63,580 nt of DNA from Nitrososphaerota archaeon (lineage in GTDB: Archaea; Thermoproteota; Nitrososphaeria; Nitrososphaerales; Nitrosopumilaceae): assembly GCA_028867785.1 (NCBI GenBank), contig JAGWFS010000009.1:1-63580 (forward strand), in the 5' to 3' direction. Of this stretch, positions 55,184 through 62,865 are shown piece after piece. The notes under the pieces are model-generated. The model did not search any database. It was not told the DNA's origin and saw only the letters and a program-made list of their open reading frames with translations. Numbering within the stretch: position 1 is the first letter of the stretch; every line of letters begins with the position of its first letter. The translations under genes were made by a program, and so were the position numbers.

Positions 55184-55426
55184 TTAGTTAATCCCTTTCT
55201 GCTTTCTTTTCAATACCTTCATACATGAGCAGTTCTCATCGTCCCATACCCAAACTTGTTTGCGGATCAGAATTGATCCACCTCCACCACAGATCTTACA
55301 GTGAGGATTGGGATCTTTGAGATCAGTGAGTGGGGTGTTGTCGATTTCTTCTTTGTAACACTTGAGACATTGGCCATCGGGCCGGGTGGTTACCTTCCCA
55401 CAGTCATAACAGTGTTTAGTCTGCAT
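55184..55426 (-). CDS. Zinc-ribbon protein (80 aa)
   Basis: An 80-aa protein with three Cys pairs: HCYDCGKVTTRPDGQCLKCY, HCKICGGGGSILIRK and ENCSCMKVLKRKQ. It overlaps the amidoligase stop by 11 bases and ends before the amidotransferase start. It may be a partner or a small-protein substrate of the island. Confidence 0.75.
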   Translation of the reverse strand: MQTKHCYDCGKVTTRPDGQCLKCYKEEIDNTPLTDLKDPNPHCKICGGGGSILIRKQVWVWDDENCSCMKVLKRKQKGIN

Positions 55427-56702
55427 GTCCTCTCTCCTTCAATGTCTTATACACCCAATCCCTTACGGGTTGGGGCAAAGTAATGACTCGACCCGGCCTA
55501 CACCACTCTCCATCCACTAAGGCCTGCCAATGCCCTAGTCTGGAGATCTCAGTCTCAGTGAGGACTGAGGCCAACTCCGTAAACCAGCCACACCACAAAG
55601 GCCAATAGAGGAGTTTATCCAGGGCCACTGTCCCTTCATGATGCCGGTACTCTACTGTATGGCGTTGAAAGTAGGTGTGAAGATTGAGACCATAGTACCT
55701 ACATGCTTCATACTTGTGGGCTGCAAGGGTCCGCATGGACTGATATCCATGAGCCCGAGTTCTGTACTTATCCGACAGTTCCATCGGCCACACAGAGTAG
55801 GAATGACCACCATTGAAAATGGTTTTGGCTTTGCCGTGGATAGTACTCGCCCTGTTGTTACTTATGTGAGGGCTGATATTACCCCGATAAAGGGCCTCCA
55901 CAATAGCCCTCCTAATTTTACTGGGCTCGTTCAAGTCCTCAAATTTGTCCATCCACCCCTTGGGAAACAGTCCATTGGTCCACCGCTTAGCATAGTACTT
56001 TCTTTCCCCTCGATGTTCTCTCCACCCATCTCTTCCCTTAGCCACAAGCTGATAGAAAAGGTCCTCAAACTTGGAGTAGAGGAGGACCAGCTTTTTGAGT
56101 TGGGGTGCTCCCCAATCATCCACTCCCACATGGACATGCAGCCCACAAGACTGGTCAGTCTTAAAATCATATCTAGCAAACTGTCCTGCCAGGGCAGTGA
56201 TACCCCGAATAAAGTCATCCCCCACCAATCGGCCTAGGACCAACTCTTGGCCACCAGCAGTGATGGAGCCGTCATGTTCCCAGGAGTAGTGGACATAGCT
56301 GGGAACCTGGATTTGAGTTGCTCCGAGATAGGATACCTCAATTTCTAGACCCAATGTTCTGGGCAGGGAATTTATCTCCATTGTACTTAGTGGAGGGAGG
56401 TCCCGACCTTTGGAAGGTCTTTTCCTACAGGTGCATGTATATTCTATCAGCCCATCTGGGTTGTGTCTACGACAATGTTTACATATGGTACAAAAGTACT
56501 TTGGATGGTGCCGGACAAGGCGGTCCTCATTTATTACTCTATACCCGGCAGCATTGAGTTTGGTGGGGGAGCAATTGTAACAATCCTGGCAGATACATCC
56601 ACAGTGGGCTTTGCACCGCCTACACTCTAGGCAGCCCTTGACATTGAGAGCCCGGCAGGCCACACAATTGATAAGACCCGGATCTGGTTTGGGGAAGTTC
56701 AT
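55416..56702 (-). CDS. Amidoligase (COOH-NH2 ligase) with N-terminal zinc cluster
   Basis: A 428-aa protein. The first 100 residues hold many Cys (NCVACRALNVKGCLECRRCK, CGCICQDCYNC, FCTICKHCRR). From about 108 it is a glutamine-synthetase-fold amidoligase (PF12224-like): RTLGLEIEVSYLGATQ, YSWEHDGSITAGGQELVLGR and DQSCGLHVHVGVDDWGAPQL, with a later TVEYRHHEGTVALDKL. Those residues bind Mg-ATP. It should form amide or peptide bonds. It overlaps a 23-aa micro-gene by ATGA. Confidence 0.85.
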   Translation of the reverse strand: MNFPKPDPGLINCVACRALNVKGCLECRRCKAHCGCICQDCYNCSPTKLNAAGYRVINEDRLVRHHPKYFCTICKHCRRHNPDGLIEYTCTCRKRPSKGRDLPPLSTMEINSLPRTLGLEIEVSYLGATQIQVPSYVHYSWEHDGSITAGGQELVLGRLVGDDFIRGITALAGQFARYDFKTDQSCGLHVHVGVDDWGAPQLKKLVLLYSKFEDLFYQLVAKGRDGWREHRGERKYYAKRWTNGLFPKGWMDKFEDLNEPSKIRRAIVEALYRGNISPHISNNRASTIHGKAKTIFNGGHSYSVWPMELSDKYRTRAHGYQSMRTLAAHKYEACRYYGLNLHTYFQRHTVEYRHHEGTVALDKLLYWPLWCGWFTELASVLTETEISRLGHWQALVDGEWCRPGRVITLPQPVRDWVYKTLKERGHAD

Positions 56703-56770
56703 TGTTCGCTACGCTCACAAAGTTCAATGATCTTGTAGTGCTTGGGCCACCATTCATTGAAGGCCTTCAT
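56699..56770 (-). CDS. 23-aa micro-protein coupled to the amidoligase
   Basis: ATG at 56768-56770, TGA at 56699-56701: MKAFNEWWPKHYKIIELCER and three more residues. GGAGGAGAAAGGG directly precedes it, and it overlaps both neighbours (TAATG and ATGA). Too short for usual gene finders, but the junctions make translation likely. It could be a leader for coupling or a peptide substrate of the adjacent ligase. Confidence 0.6.
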   Translation of the reverse strand: MKAFNEWWPKHYKIIELCERSEQ

Positions 56771-56940
56771 TACCCTTTCTCCTCCTCTGTGAGGGCCCGG
56801 AGGTGACACTCACAGATCTCTCTACAGTTCTCCAGTCTATAGAGCCACTGCCCGTACCAGGAATAGCTGAGGACTCGCTGGTAGCCATGGATCTTGGTAT
56901 GGACTACTTGGCCGGGCCAGAACTTGTGGGGAGGTCTCAT
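56770..56940 (-). CDS. Small protein with aromatic core (56 aa)
   Basis: A 56-aa protein: KFWPGQVVHTKIHGYQRVLS, YSWYGQWLYRLENCREICEC and an acidic end. The pattern is familiar from small phage proteins of unknown role and probably folds as a small beta barrel with Cys ligands. It is coupled to both neighbours. Confidence 0.7.
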   Translation of the reverse strand: MRPPHKFWPGQVVHTKIHGYQRVLSYSWYGQWLYRLENCREICECHLRALTEEEKG

Positions 56941-57113
56941 AGGCCCTTCACAACTCCTAAGGTCTTACGAGAACTTGCGGGATATATGTGGTACTTAGAA
57001 ATACGGGCCTCAATAATCAAGAACAATGCCTCCTCCTCAGTTTGATCTTTGTGTAGAGAGCACTCTGTAGAGGTGTATTGCAACCAAACATCGTAAAGTT
57101 CATCCAAAGGCAT
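56937..57113 (-). CDS. Small helical protein (58 aa)
   Basis: A 58-aa protein from the ATG at 57111-57113 behind AAGGAT: MPLDELYDVWLQYTSTECSL, then EEALFLIIEARISKYHI and a basic tail. It overlaps the next gene by ATGA. A longer upstream start would run through the zinc gene at 57119 in the wrong frame. Confidence 0.65.
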   Translation of the reverse strand: MPLDELYDVWLQYTSTECSLHKDQTEEEALFLIIEARISKYHIYPASSRKTLGVVKGL

Positions 57114-57118
57114 AGTGG

Positions 57119-57301
57119 TTATCCTTCTTGATCCATAAAACCTATGCAAGAGCAGTCCTTGCAATGACAAACTGCAAACTGGCCCGGCTTTAGGTGACGA
57201 GCTAGGTATCCACCAGTACAGCACCGGCCAGGTCTTGGACATCTATGGTCAGTCCAACTGTGGTTGCAGCGAAGGCAAATAGAACTGGAAGGCCTCCCCA
57301 T
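57119..57301 (-). CDS. Zinc-ribbon micro-protein (60 aa)
   Basis: A 60-aa protein with CLRCNHSWTDHRCPRPGRCC and FAVCHCKDCSCIGFMDQEG: at least eight Cys and two His. AGGGGGATAG upstream of the ATG belongs to the repeated word described at 57307-57327. It is inside the ligase island. Confidence 0.7.
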   Translation of the reverse strand: MGRPSSSICLRCNHSWTDHRCPRPGRCCTGGYLARHLKPGQFAVCHCKDCSCIGFMDQEG

Positions 57302-57306
57302 AGCAT

Positions 57307-57327
57307 CTATCCCCCTAAAAATCCCTT
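57307..57327 (-). repeat. Repeated word AGGGATTTTTAGGGG(G)ATAG, copy 3
   Basis: On the minus strand this reads AAGGGATTTTTAGGGGGATAG, spanning the stop of the gene at 57315 and the ribosome site of the gene at 57119. Near-identical words occur at 51081-51100 (minus) and 36875-36896 (plus). Each lies at a gene boundary. It may be a promoter, processing or binding site. Confidence 0.5.
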
Positions 57328-58229
57328 CCCCTTGCGTGGGCCTTCAAGACCTTCTTTTCTTGGAGGATCTTAGCCGGGTCTCCCCATGGGCTTAACTGTT
57401 GGGCAATCGTGGCCTGCCAGGCCTCCTTATCCCACTGTTTGAGAAATCCCAGGGCCTTGGCATGTGCTAGGAGTTCTTGTTGTTGAGAGGTAGTGCCCAA
57501 GCTCCTATCTGCCAATCCCTCATTTAGTTGCCTGAGAAACAGATATGCATTATCTGCTGAATAGGACAATGGGCTCTTTCTGTAGCCTATAAGTTGTTTA
57601 GCTCGTTCATTTACCCATGTAGCTAGATCTCTATTAGGCTGAACCTTTTGCTTTGTTAGATCAATTACTAACCAATTAGAGTGTATCCCTACACCTTGTG
57701 GGAAGGATGAATATAAACCAGTACTAAGCACCCCGGTAAGTTCCAGAGTCCGACCAATAATGTTTTTCCCATTTGAGAGGCTTCTCCCCACCAAATCCCA
57801 TCCAAAAGGATAAAGAGCCAATAGCCCCTCTGTTGTGAGGAGCCAGCCAAGAAAGTGATCTGCTATCACCAGGGAGTCAATTTTATATTGTTTGTCAGGA
57901 ATGGTCCTTATCAGGGAAGGTAGCAAAGCGGCTGCCCCATTATCCCAGTATTGAAAACGCCCAGTATAACGGGTTCTTAAAGCCACTATCCTACAGTGGC
58001 GGCAATACCTCCCTTGTACTACTACCTGTGAGCGGACTTCTTCATTAATTTGGAGTAGGGGTCTGCCACACCGTCCACACCGACCATACCCCCATCCCTG
58101 AAGAAAGAACAATTCATCTGCCCAATTCCGTTTGGCCTCCAATAGGAGACCAGTGTCAATCCCACCACCAGTCTCCTCAACAGAGATGACAGAAGTGTGG
58201 TCAGAGTTAAATTTGATATCCCAACTCAT
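57315..58229 (-). CDS. Unknown protein coupled to the second amidoligase (304 aa)
   Basis: A 304-aa protein with a zinc ribbon at about 50-80 (YGRCGRCGRPLLQINEE, YCRHCRIVALRTRYTG). Downstream it has alternating strands and helices (HFLGWLLTTEGLLALYPFGW, HSNWLVIDLTKQKV) and no motif I know. It overlaps the amidoligase at 58226 by ATGA, as a partner or substrate carrier would. Function unknown. Confidence 0.65.
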   Translation of the reverse strand: MSWDIKFNSDHTSVISVEETGGGIDTGLLLEAKRNWADELFFLQGWGYGRCGRCGRPLLQINEEVRSQVVVQGRYCRHCRIVALRTRYTGRFQYWDNGAAALLPSLIRTIPDKQYKIDSLVIADHFLGWLLTTEGLLALYPFGWDLVGRSLSNGKNIIGRTLELTGVLSTGLYSSFPQGVGIHSNWLVIDLTKQKVQPNRDLATWVNERAKQLIGYRKSPLSYSADNAYLFLRQLNEGLADRSLGTTSQQQELLAHAKALGFLKQWDKEAWQATIAQQLSPWGDPAKILQEKKVLKAHARGRDF

Positions 58230-58990
58230 AGCTCACCCTCCTTGGCCAGCCAAGGTACCAGTACTGGGAACCTTTTGGGATGCTTACAAAGGAAGTCCTT
58301 CAGTGACTGAACCGTAAGGGGATCTACCTTCAATTGAACCGCCTGCACCAGGGCTGCCACAAATTCCAATCTAAGCATAAATTCCTGGTAGTCCAAGGTA
58401 GCGGCAAAGAGTCTCACCTCCACCGTAGCGGAGGGAGTACAATTCACCGCCTCATACTTACCCTTGGCCGTGGCCTCATTCACTGAGATCTCAGGCTTAA
58501 TGAGCCTACATGCATGGGTGTTAAAATCCCTCCCCGCCAATTTGACTAACCATTTTGCCCCATCCCCAGTACATCCTCTAGTTCCATCTGAGGCCCCCCG
58601 TTTGGTCTGGGAGTTAATAAAATTATGGATTTGCCATACTTGATGCCGGGTGAGATCCTTTCGGGTGAAGTGTACATGCATCCCGTCCCTGTCTCTCACC
58701 ACAAAATCCTTGGGTATACCTTTGAAGAACTTCTTCCATCTGCTTCGATGGACCTGAAGGGAGGCAGGGTGGGTGACTATCTCCACTCCACTAATAGACC
58801 CGTCATGCTTGAAATAGACTAAATCCCCAAGCAAGTCCTGAACCTTACTTGCAGGCCTTACAGAATCCCCATCCCCCATCCACCCTTCAATATCCAACTC
58901 TAGCTCCACTCCGAGGTACACCCCGAGATAAGGTGTACCAAAGAACTTGGCCGGGGGCTTGTAGGAGTGGGAGTAAATTGTGATGCTCAT
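58226..58990 (-). CDS. Second amidoligase-like enzyme
   Basis: A 254-aa protein from the ATG at 58988-58990. It follows the amidoligase pattern of the enzyme at 55416: GVYLGVELELDIEGWMGDGD, FKHDGSISGVEIVTHPASLQ, DFVVRDRDGMHVHFTRKDLT and later TVEVRLFAATLDYQEF. Conserved acidic residues and the HxHF segment fit Mg-ATP binding in the glutamine-synthetase fold. It is more diverged than the first. Confidence 0.75.
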   Translation of the reverse strand: MSITIYSHSYKPPAKFFGTPYLGVYLGVELELDIEGWMGDGDSVRPASKVQDLLGDLVYFKHDGSISGVEIVTHPASLQVHRSRWKKFFKGIPKDFVVRDRDGMHVHFTRKDLTRHQVWQIHNFINSQTKRGASDGTRGCTGDGAKWLVKLAGRDFNTHACRLIKPEISVNEATAKGKYEAVNCTPSATVEVRLFAATLDYQEFMLRLEFVAALVQAVQLKVDPLTVQSLKDFLCKHPKRFPVLVPWLAKEGEL

Positions 58991-58994
58991 TGAC

Positions 58995-59456
58995 CTAATC
59001 CACCTTAAAAGTCTTAGTTGTGGTGACAACCTGTTTTAGATCAATATAGGCCAGCACTAAAGGATTCCCTGTCTTCTTATTGACCATAGGCTTAGACAAG
59101 ATGTATCCAGCCTTTTGAAGATCCTCTAGAGCCTCTTGACTGGACTGTAACAAACTGAGCATGAGTGTGGCATATCCAGCCTTTTTAGCTGCATCAAAGA
59201 CAGCGATCATTGTTGAGTACCAGGACTCTCGTCCCCCATCAGGCCTCACATAATAGACTACAAGGATTCCACAACATCCGGGTAGTGGTCTGGCCCTAAA
59301 TGAGATCAACCGCTTGGGTTTAGCCCCAACTTTCCAGTACTCATACTGGTACTCGGTAGAATCATCTGAGTACTTAACAGGACTGACTCGAAGCTGCCCT
59401 GGTCCTTTAATTAAGTATAGCTCAGATGTGAAATTGTTTGCGTGTACGGCACCCAT
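58995..59456 (-). CDS. Putative acetyltransferase-like partner (153 aa)
   Basis: A 153-aa protein from the ATG at 59454-59456 with AGGAGG four bases upstream. Strands GCCGILVVYYVRPDGGRESW and a helix IAVFDAAKKAGYATLMLSLL, then SSQEALEDLQKAGYILSKPM-V, recall the end of a GNAT fold, a class known in amidoligase clusters. The acetyl-CoA loop is not clear, so the call is tentative. Confidence 0.5.
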   Translation of the reverse strand: MGAVHANNFTSELYLIKGPGQLRVSPVKYSDDSTEYQYEYWKVGAKPKRLISFRARPLPGCCGILVVYYVRPDGGRESWYSTMIAVFDAAKKAGYATLMLSLLQSSQEALEDLQKAGYILSKPMVNKKTGNPLVLAYIDLKQVVTTTKTFKVD

Positions 59457-59475
59457 AGATCCTCCTACAAGGGCG

Positions 59476-60825
59476 TCAGCCCATGGCCACCATGGTCTTT
59501 GCCTTGAATTCCTGGGCACAGAGAGAGGCCATCATTTGGGGATTAAAACTAGTACTAGTCAGCCCCCAATTCTTTGTCATATCCAATTCAATGAAATCCC
59601 TAATCCCCTTCATTAGGAGACCGTCAAAGATCCGTTCAAAGTAGTGAGGAGGTAGGGGAAATGTGGGATAATACCTTCCCAACAATCCCTGCATCAATCG
59701 TTGATTCCTTCTAAGAGCCACCCGTGCCCCATCCACATCCAATTCATTGATAATATGAGTGGTCTCATCCTCAGAACCCTCCCACAAGGTATCCAACCCG
59801 TGCATAGCCAATTGGCAACCAGCCCGCACAAAGTCCAGATGGATATAGGACAGGGCGGGGTGCCACAGGGCAGCAGAGGAAATCACCCGATATTCAAGCC
59901 CATGTGATGGGGTTCGATATTCCCCAGCCAATCCATAGTACTGACGGCGGATGGGGTCCTCAAGTCCCTCCAGGAGAGACACCGAAAGAACTCCACCAAT
60001 GTTGTCCATGGATTTGACTAGGCGAACTGGGTCTTTGTAGAGTGTGGTGCCCACAGCACCTGAGTAGACCTTCGTTGCATGATGAATATGAAACCCAGCA
60101 AACCGAATGGGGAAGTCTCGGCCCTCACTCACTACCTGTCCCTTATGCCCGTAGGCATTCTTGGATGGAGCACAACCTAGAGCCACATGCTCCTCAGAGG
60201 CTTTATCCATAACATTTTTGGGTACTAGCATGGTTGGAGCCCCAACCAGGCTAGAGTCCTTCAAGTGTTTTTTGGCTTTCTGGTGAAGTGCCACCAACTT
60301 GCTTCTGATGTTATTAGTAAGGACTACATGGCAAGTAGCAGGATTGACTTTGAACTCTGCCTGAAAGCCGTCCCAGTAAGGACTGCTATCCCAGATGGCC
60401 TCCTTTTCAGAAGGTAGAAAGTCAAATGCAGGCACTAAAGTCCCAGTTTTGTTGACTACAAATACCTCAGGGTCGGAGCCAATGGTCATAGTAGCTTCAA
60501 GATCGCAGTGGGATTGAGGAAAGTCCTTCTTACTCTCTTCAATTAGTTTTGTGATTGGGGAATCATCCTCCACAGGCTGAAGAACCTTCTCAAGCTCCTC
60601 CAATGTACGAGGGAGAATGCTGAAATTCTTGTTCAGTCTCGCATCTTTCTGTAGACTAAAAAGCGTAACGTGTTGGAGTTTTACAGCTCTGCTTGGACCT
60701 CCACTGTAATCAACATAGGGATAGTCCTTTACTGAAGTAGGCCGTATGTACGAGCCTTCTATCAGCATGTATCCAACAGGGTCCTGAAAAGTGGCAGTCA
60801 CCTCGTACCACTGATTGAGCTTCAT
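59476..60825 (-). CDS. phiEco32-like COOH-NH2 ligase
   Basis: A 449-aa protein from the ATG at 60823-60825 behind GGGAGA. After a 110-residue N-terminal region it shows the phiEco32-type ligase pattern: ATMTIGSDPEVFVVNKTGTL (DPE), YWDGFQAEFKVNPATC, RFAGFHIHHATKVYSGAVG and YRTPSHGLEYRVISSAALWH. These residues form the Mg-ATP pocket of the glutamine-synthetase fold. Third ligase of this superfamily in the island, and the largest; it may form peptide bonds on a protein tail. Confidence 0.85.
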   Translation of the reverse strand: MKLNQWYEVTATFQDPVGYMLIEGSYIRPTSVKDYPYVDYSGGPSRAVKLQHVTLFSLQKDARLNKNFSILPRTLEELEKVLQPVEDDSPITKLIEESKKDFPQSHCDLEATMTIGSDPEVFVVNKTGTLVPAFDFLPSEKEAIWDSSPYWDGFQAEFKVNPATCHVVLTNNIRSKLVALHQKAKKHLKDSSLVGAPTMLVPKNVMDKASEEHVALGCAPSKNAYGHKGQVVSEGRDFPIRFAGFHIHHATKVYSGAVGTTLYKDPVRLVKSMDNIGGVLSVSLLEGLEDPIRRQYYGLAGEYRTPSHGLEYRVISSAALWHPALSYIHLDFVRAGCQLAMHGLDTLWEGSEDETTHIINELDVDGARVALRRNQRLMQGLLGRYYPTFPLPPHYFERIFDGLLMKGIRDFIELDMTKNWGLTSTSFNPQMMASLCAQEFKAKTMVAMG

Positions 60826-61001
60826 TTCTGATCTCCCTTCAAAACTCTTCCGATGGTTCTGGGACTTACTCCAAAAGACCAAGCCAACGCCCGCTGGGAC
60901 CATCCCAACCTACGGAGGGCTTTCACTTTGGAGGCCCGCTCTGGCCCCAACTTCCGATAGGTCTTCATGTAGTGCTTGCGAGGATAAATTCCTATGGGCA
61001 T
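60822..61001 (-). CDS. Small helix-turn-helix protein (59 aa)
   Basis: A 59-aa basic protein: MPIGIYPRKHYMKTYRKLGP and a helix-turn-helix, VKALRRLGWSQRALAWSFGV then SPRTIGRVLKGDQ. It is a likely DNA-binding regulator. It overlaps the ligase gene by ATGA and the preceding gene by 10 bases, making it the first obvious regulator of the ligase island. Confidence 0.75.
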   Translation of the reverse strand: MPIGIYPRKHYMKTYRKLGPERASKVKALRRLGWSQRALAWSFGVSPRTIGRVLKGDQK

Positions 61002-61258
61002 ACCTTGATCTCCACATCCACTGGACGATAGTCTTTGAATCCTCCTAGAGAATTAACACACTTATCAACGGTCCAATTGAGCTGCCCGTCTGAATTAAAG
61101 CACTGAAAGTTGTCGTGATGTAGACCCATAGGGGCAAAAAACAGACGAGTTTTCACATCACTGCCCAATTTGGCCGTAAACCAGGTACCTCTAGGAACAT
61201 CTACGGCTAATACGGCATGAAGGGGTGTTTCATCAGGCAAAATTACTGTAACTCCCAT
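60992..61258 (-). CDS. Hypothetical protein (88 aa)
   Basis: An 88-aa beta-rich protein: MGVTVILPDETPLHAVLAVD, GTWFTAKLGSDVKTRLFFAP and LNWTVDKCVNSLGGFKDYRP. The stop overlaps the HTH gene start. Not recognised. Confidence 0.7.
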   Translation of the reverse strand: MGVTVILPDETPLHAVLAVDVPRGTWFTAKLGSDVKTRLFFAPMGLHHDNFQCFNSDGQLNWTVDKCVNSLGGFKDYRPVDVEIKVCP

Positions 61259-61263
61259 ACAAG

Positions 61264-61413
61264 TTAAACCTTCTTTCCCAATTTGGCCTTCACCTCAGAG
61301 AAGACCTGTCCAAATGTGTCCCAGTCCTCCGAGTCCATTTGCTCCTCCAGCTTTTCGAGAGCAAACTCCAGGAGGTAGAATTGAGGTAGAGTGAATTCAA
61401 ACGGAACAGTCAT
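61264..61413 (-). CDS. Small acidic protein (49 aa)
   Basis: A 49-aa protein: MTVPFEFTLPQFYLLEFALE and DWDTFGQVFSEVKAKLGKK. GAGGTGAT precedes the ATG, and it ends five bases before the next start. Helical. Function unknown. Confidence 0.7.
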   Translation of the reverse strand: MTVPFEFTLPQFYLLEFALEKLEEQMDSEDWDTFGQVFSEVKAKLGKKV

Positions 61414-61470
61414 AAATCACCTCAAGAATGCCCCCTCTGGGTGGCATTCAATCCCACTCCATGCCCACAT

Positions 61471-61614
61471 CTACTTCCAAGGACTCTCCCACCGTTGCCA
61501 ACAGGTCTTGCACAGGTAGAATCCATGCTTAGGTAAAGTAACATTGTGATGGAAGGACTTACACCACCAACGCTCAAAGCCAGTCAACCACCTGTTAATC
61601 AAGGAATCCTGCAC
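61471..61614 (-). CDS. Zinc-binding micro-protein (47 aa)
   Basis: GTG at 61612-61614, eight bases after GGAGGGG, opens a 47-codon frame: LINRWLTGFERWWCKSFHHN then GFYLCKTCWQRWES. Cys and His spacing suggests a single zinc site. It overlaps the end of the gene at 61599 by 16 bases. A hairpin GAATGCC/GGCATTC follows near 61427-61450. Confidence 0.65.
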   Translation of the reverse strand: MQDSLINRWLTGFERWWCKSFHHNVTLPKHGFYLCKTCWQRWESPWK

Positions 61615-62006
61615 AATGTTACCCCTCCTTTGACCTTACCCAAGTTCTTGGCTCTTGACGCCCTAAAATCATGGGGCACACAGTTCCTAAACAATTCTGG
61701 GCGGAGTTGACTTATTTCCTCCATTGCTGCTTTACCCGCAGGAGTTCTTAGCACTTCTTCACACAGCCACATTTTACAGGCCAGGGAATGAACTCTGCAT
61801 CCAGAAATGCTAAGATGCTCACACCCATTACAGCAGAGTTGATCCTTCCGATAGGTGTTGGTCCTGGTATCATGACAACTCACCGTCCCATCAAGTTCTT
61901 GTCTGATCTGACAGGGATTGTGTTTGGCTAAGATCTCATCCGCCCTACGATATAGATCATCATAGGAATTCTGAATGATGTGGAAAGGTATGTGCCTAGA
62001 AGTCAT
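61599..62006 (-). CDS. Cys-rich conserved phage protein (135 aa)
   Basis: A 135-aa protein from the ATG at 62004-62006 with GGGGAAAGAAG upstream. It has NPCQIRQELDGTVSCHDTRT, LCCNGCEHLSISGCRVHSLA and CKMWLCEEVLRTPAGKAAME. At least eight Cys in a pattern I know from phage proteins of unknown role; FeS or Zn binding is likely. Helical C-terminus. Confidence 0.7.
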   Translation of the reverse strand: MTSRHIPFHIIQNSYDDLYRRADEILAKHNPCQIRQELDGTVSCHDTRTNTYRKDQLCCNGCEHLSISGCRVHSLACKMWLCEEVLRTPAGKAAMEEISQLRPELFRNCVPHDFRASRAKNLGKVKGGVTLCRIP

Positions 62007-62112
62007 CTTCTTTCCCCAAATTCCACAGACGAAGTGCAAACCAAAGTATGACCCAAGCCAGTCCCAATCCCACACTAAGCGAGATCACTATCATGAGGCA
62101 CAGGATCAGCAA
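61996..62112 (-). CDS. Single-TM micro-protein (38 aa)
   Basis: TTG at 62110-62112, seven bases after AGGA, opens a 38-codon frame: LILCLMIVISLSVGLGLAWV, then ILWFALRLWNLGKEDDF. One TM helix and an acidic tail. It overlaps neighbours in other frames at both ends, like other coupled genes here. Confidence 0.5.
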   Translation of the reverse strand: MLILCLMIVISLSVGLGLAWVILWFALRLWNLGKEDDF

Positions 62113-62242
62113 GACGGAGTCCTTTCTTGCCCTTATGGGGTATGTGAATCCCCCTGGGCCGGGGTGTGTGGATGCGGGGATGCGTCAGCACACCCGCCAC
62201 ACTAAAGCCCAGGAGTGTGAGAACCGTAAGGGGAGTGCTCAT
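62075..62242 (-). CDS. Small protein with N-terminal TM (55 aa)
   Basis: A 55-aa protein from an ATGA overlap: MSTPLTVLTLLGFSVAGVLT and a basic, His/Pro-rich tail (HPRIHTPRPRGIHIPHKGKK). Looks like a membrane-anchored or exported basic peptide. Not recognised. Confidence 0.55.
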   Translation of the reverse strand: MSTPLTVLTLLGFSVAGVLTHPRIHTPRPRGIHIPHKGKKGLRLADPVPHDSDLA

Positions 62243-62382
62243 ACTGTGTACACCCTCACTGGATGGGATTGTGGCTGGGCCTTGGGTATGACCGACCTGT
62301 GCAGAAGCAACAGAAGGTAGGCCATGAGGACCAGGGCCAAGGCTTGAAAGAGACAGCCCGGGGTGATGCCTAGAAGTCTCAT
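62239..62382 (-). CDS. Single-TM micro-protein (47 aa)
   Basis: A 47-aa protein with GGAGGGGGG before its ATG: MRLLGITPGCLFQALALVLM and AYLLLLLHRSVIPKA. One TM helix. ATGA overlaps on both sides. Candidate inner-membrane micro-protein such as a holin-like or exclusion peptide. Confidence 0.65.
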   Translation of the reverse strand: MRLLGITPGCLFQALALVLMAYLLLLLHRSVIPKAQPQSHPVRVYTV

Positions 62383-62552
62383 TTCCCCCCTCCAAACCTG
62401 CTTTGTCCCCGATGGGTGCACATATTGGTGGAGGTCCTTGGGCATCCAGCCTCATGGGCCTCACTCACAGGCCTCAAACAGGAGATACAGGTCTTACCCC
62501 TCCAGGCCTGTTTAGCTTTGGCCTGATCTTTAGGACGTTTGGATTGTGCCAT
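62379..62552 (-). CDS. Zinc-binding micro-protein (57 aa)
   Basis: A 57-aa basic protein: MAQSKRPKDQAKAKQAWRGK, then TCISCLRPVSEAHEAGCPRT and NMCTHRG, giving four Cys and His for one zinc site. Overlaps the next gene by ATGA. Confidence 0.7.
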   Translation of the reverse strand: MAQSKRPKDQAKAKQAWRGKTCISCLRPVSEAHEAGCPRTSTNMCTHRGQSRFGGGK

Positions 62553-62865
62553 CTGAGTACACTCCAATCTTGTGCCTACGGAGCCAGTCCTCAGTGGACT
62601 CAGCAGGGGCCTCAGCCGCTTTGGCCCTGGCCTTCCCCACCCGGACTAGCATCATAAAATCACTATGCCTCATTGTCCCCTTCTCACGGGACACATAATG
62701 GCCCTCTTGGGGCTTGGGCTTGGGTAGTCCTGGATGTTTGGGGTTGAGATTGATAATCTGGTCCCCTACGCATACTGAGACTTTGGGACCTTGTGTGACC
62801 TTCCTATGGGAAGGCCCTCCACTTACATTCTCAGTAGCGTAATTGAAGGCCCCTCTATGACTCAT
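62530..62865 (-). CDS. Hypothetical basic protein (111 aa)
   Basis: A 111-aa basic protein; the ATG at 62863-62865 follows GGGAG by six bases. Segments VSVCVGDQIINLNPKHPGLP and HYVSREKGTMRHSDFMMLVR, then an Ala/Glu-rich helix (GKARAKAAEAPAESTEDWLR). No family recognised. Confidence 0.65.
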   Translation of the reverse strand: MSHRGAFNYATENVSGGPSHRKVTQGPKVSVCVGDQIINLNPKHPGLPKPKPQEGHYVSREKGTMRHSDFMMLVRVGKARAKAAEAPAESTEDWLRRHKIGVYSDGTIQTS

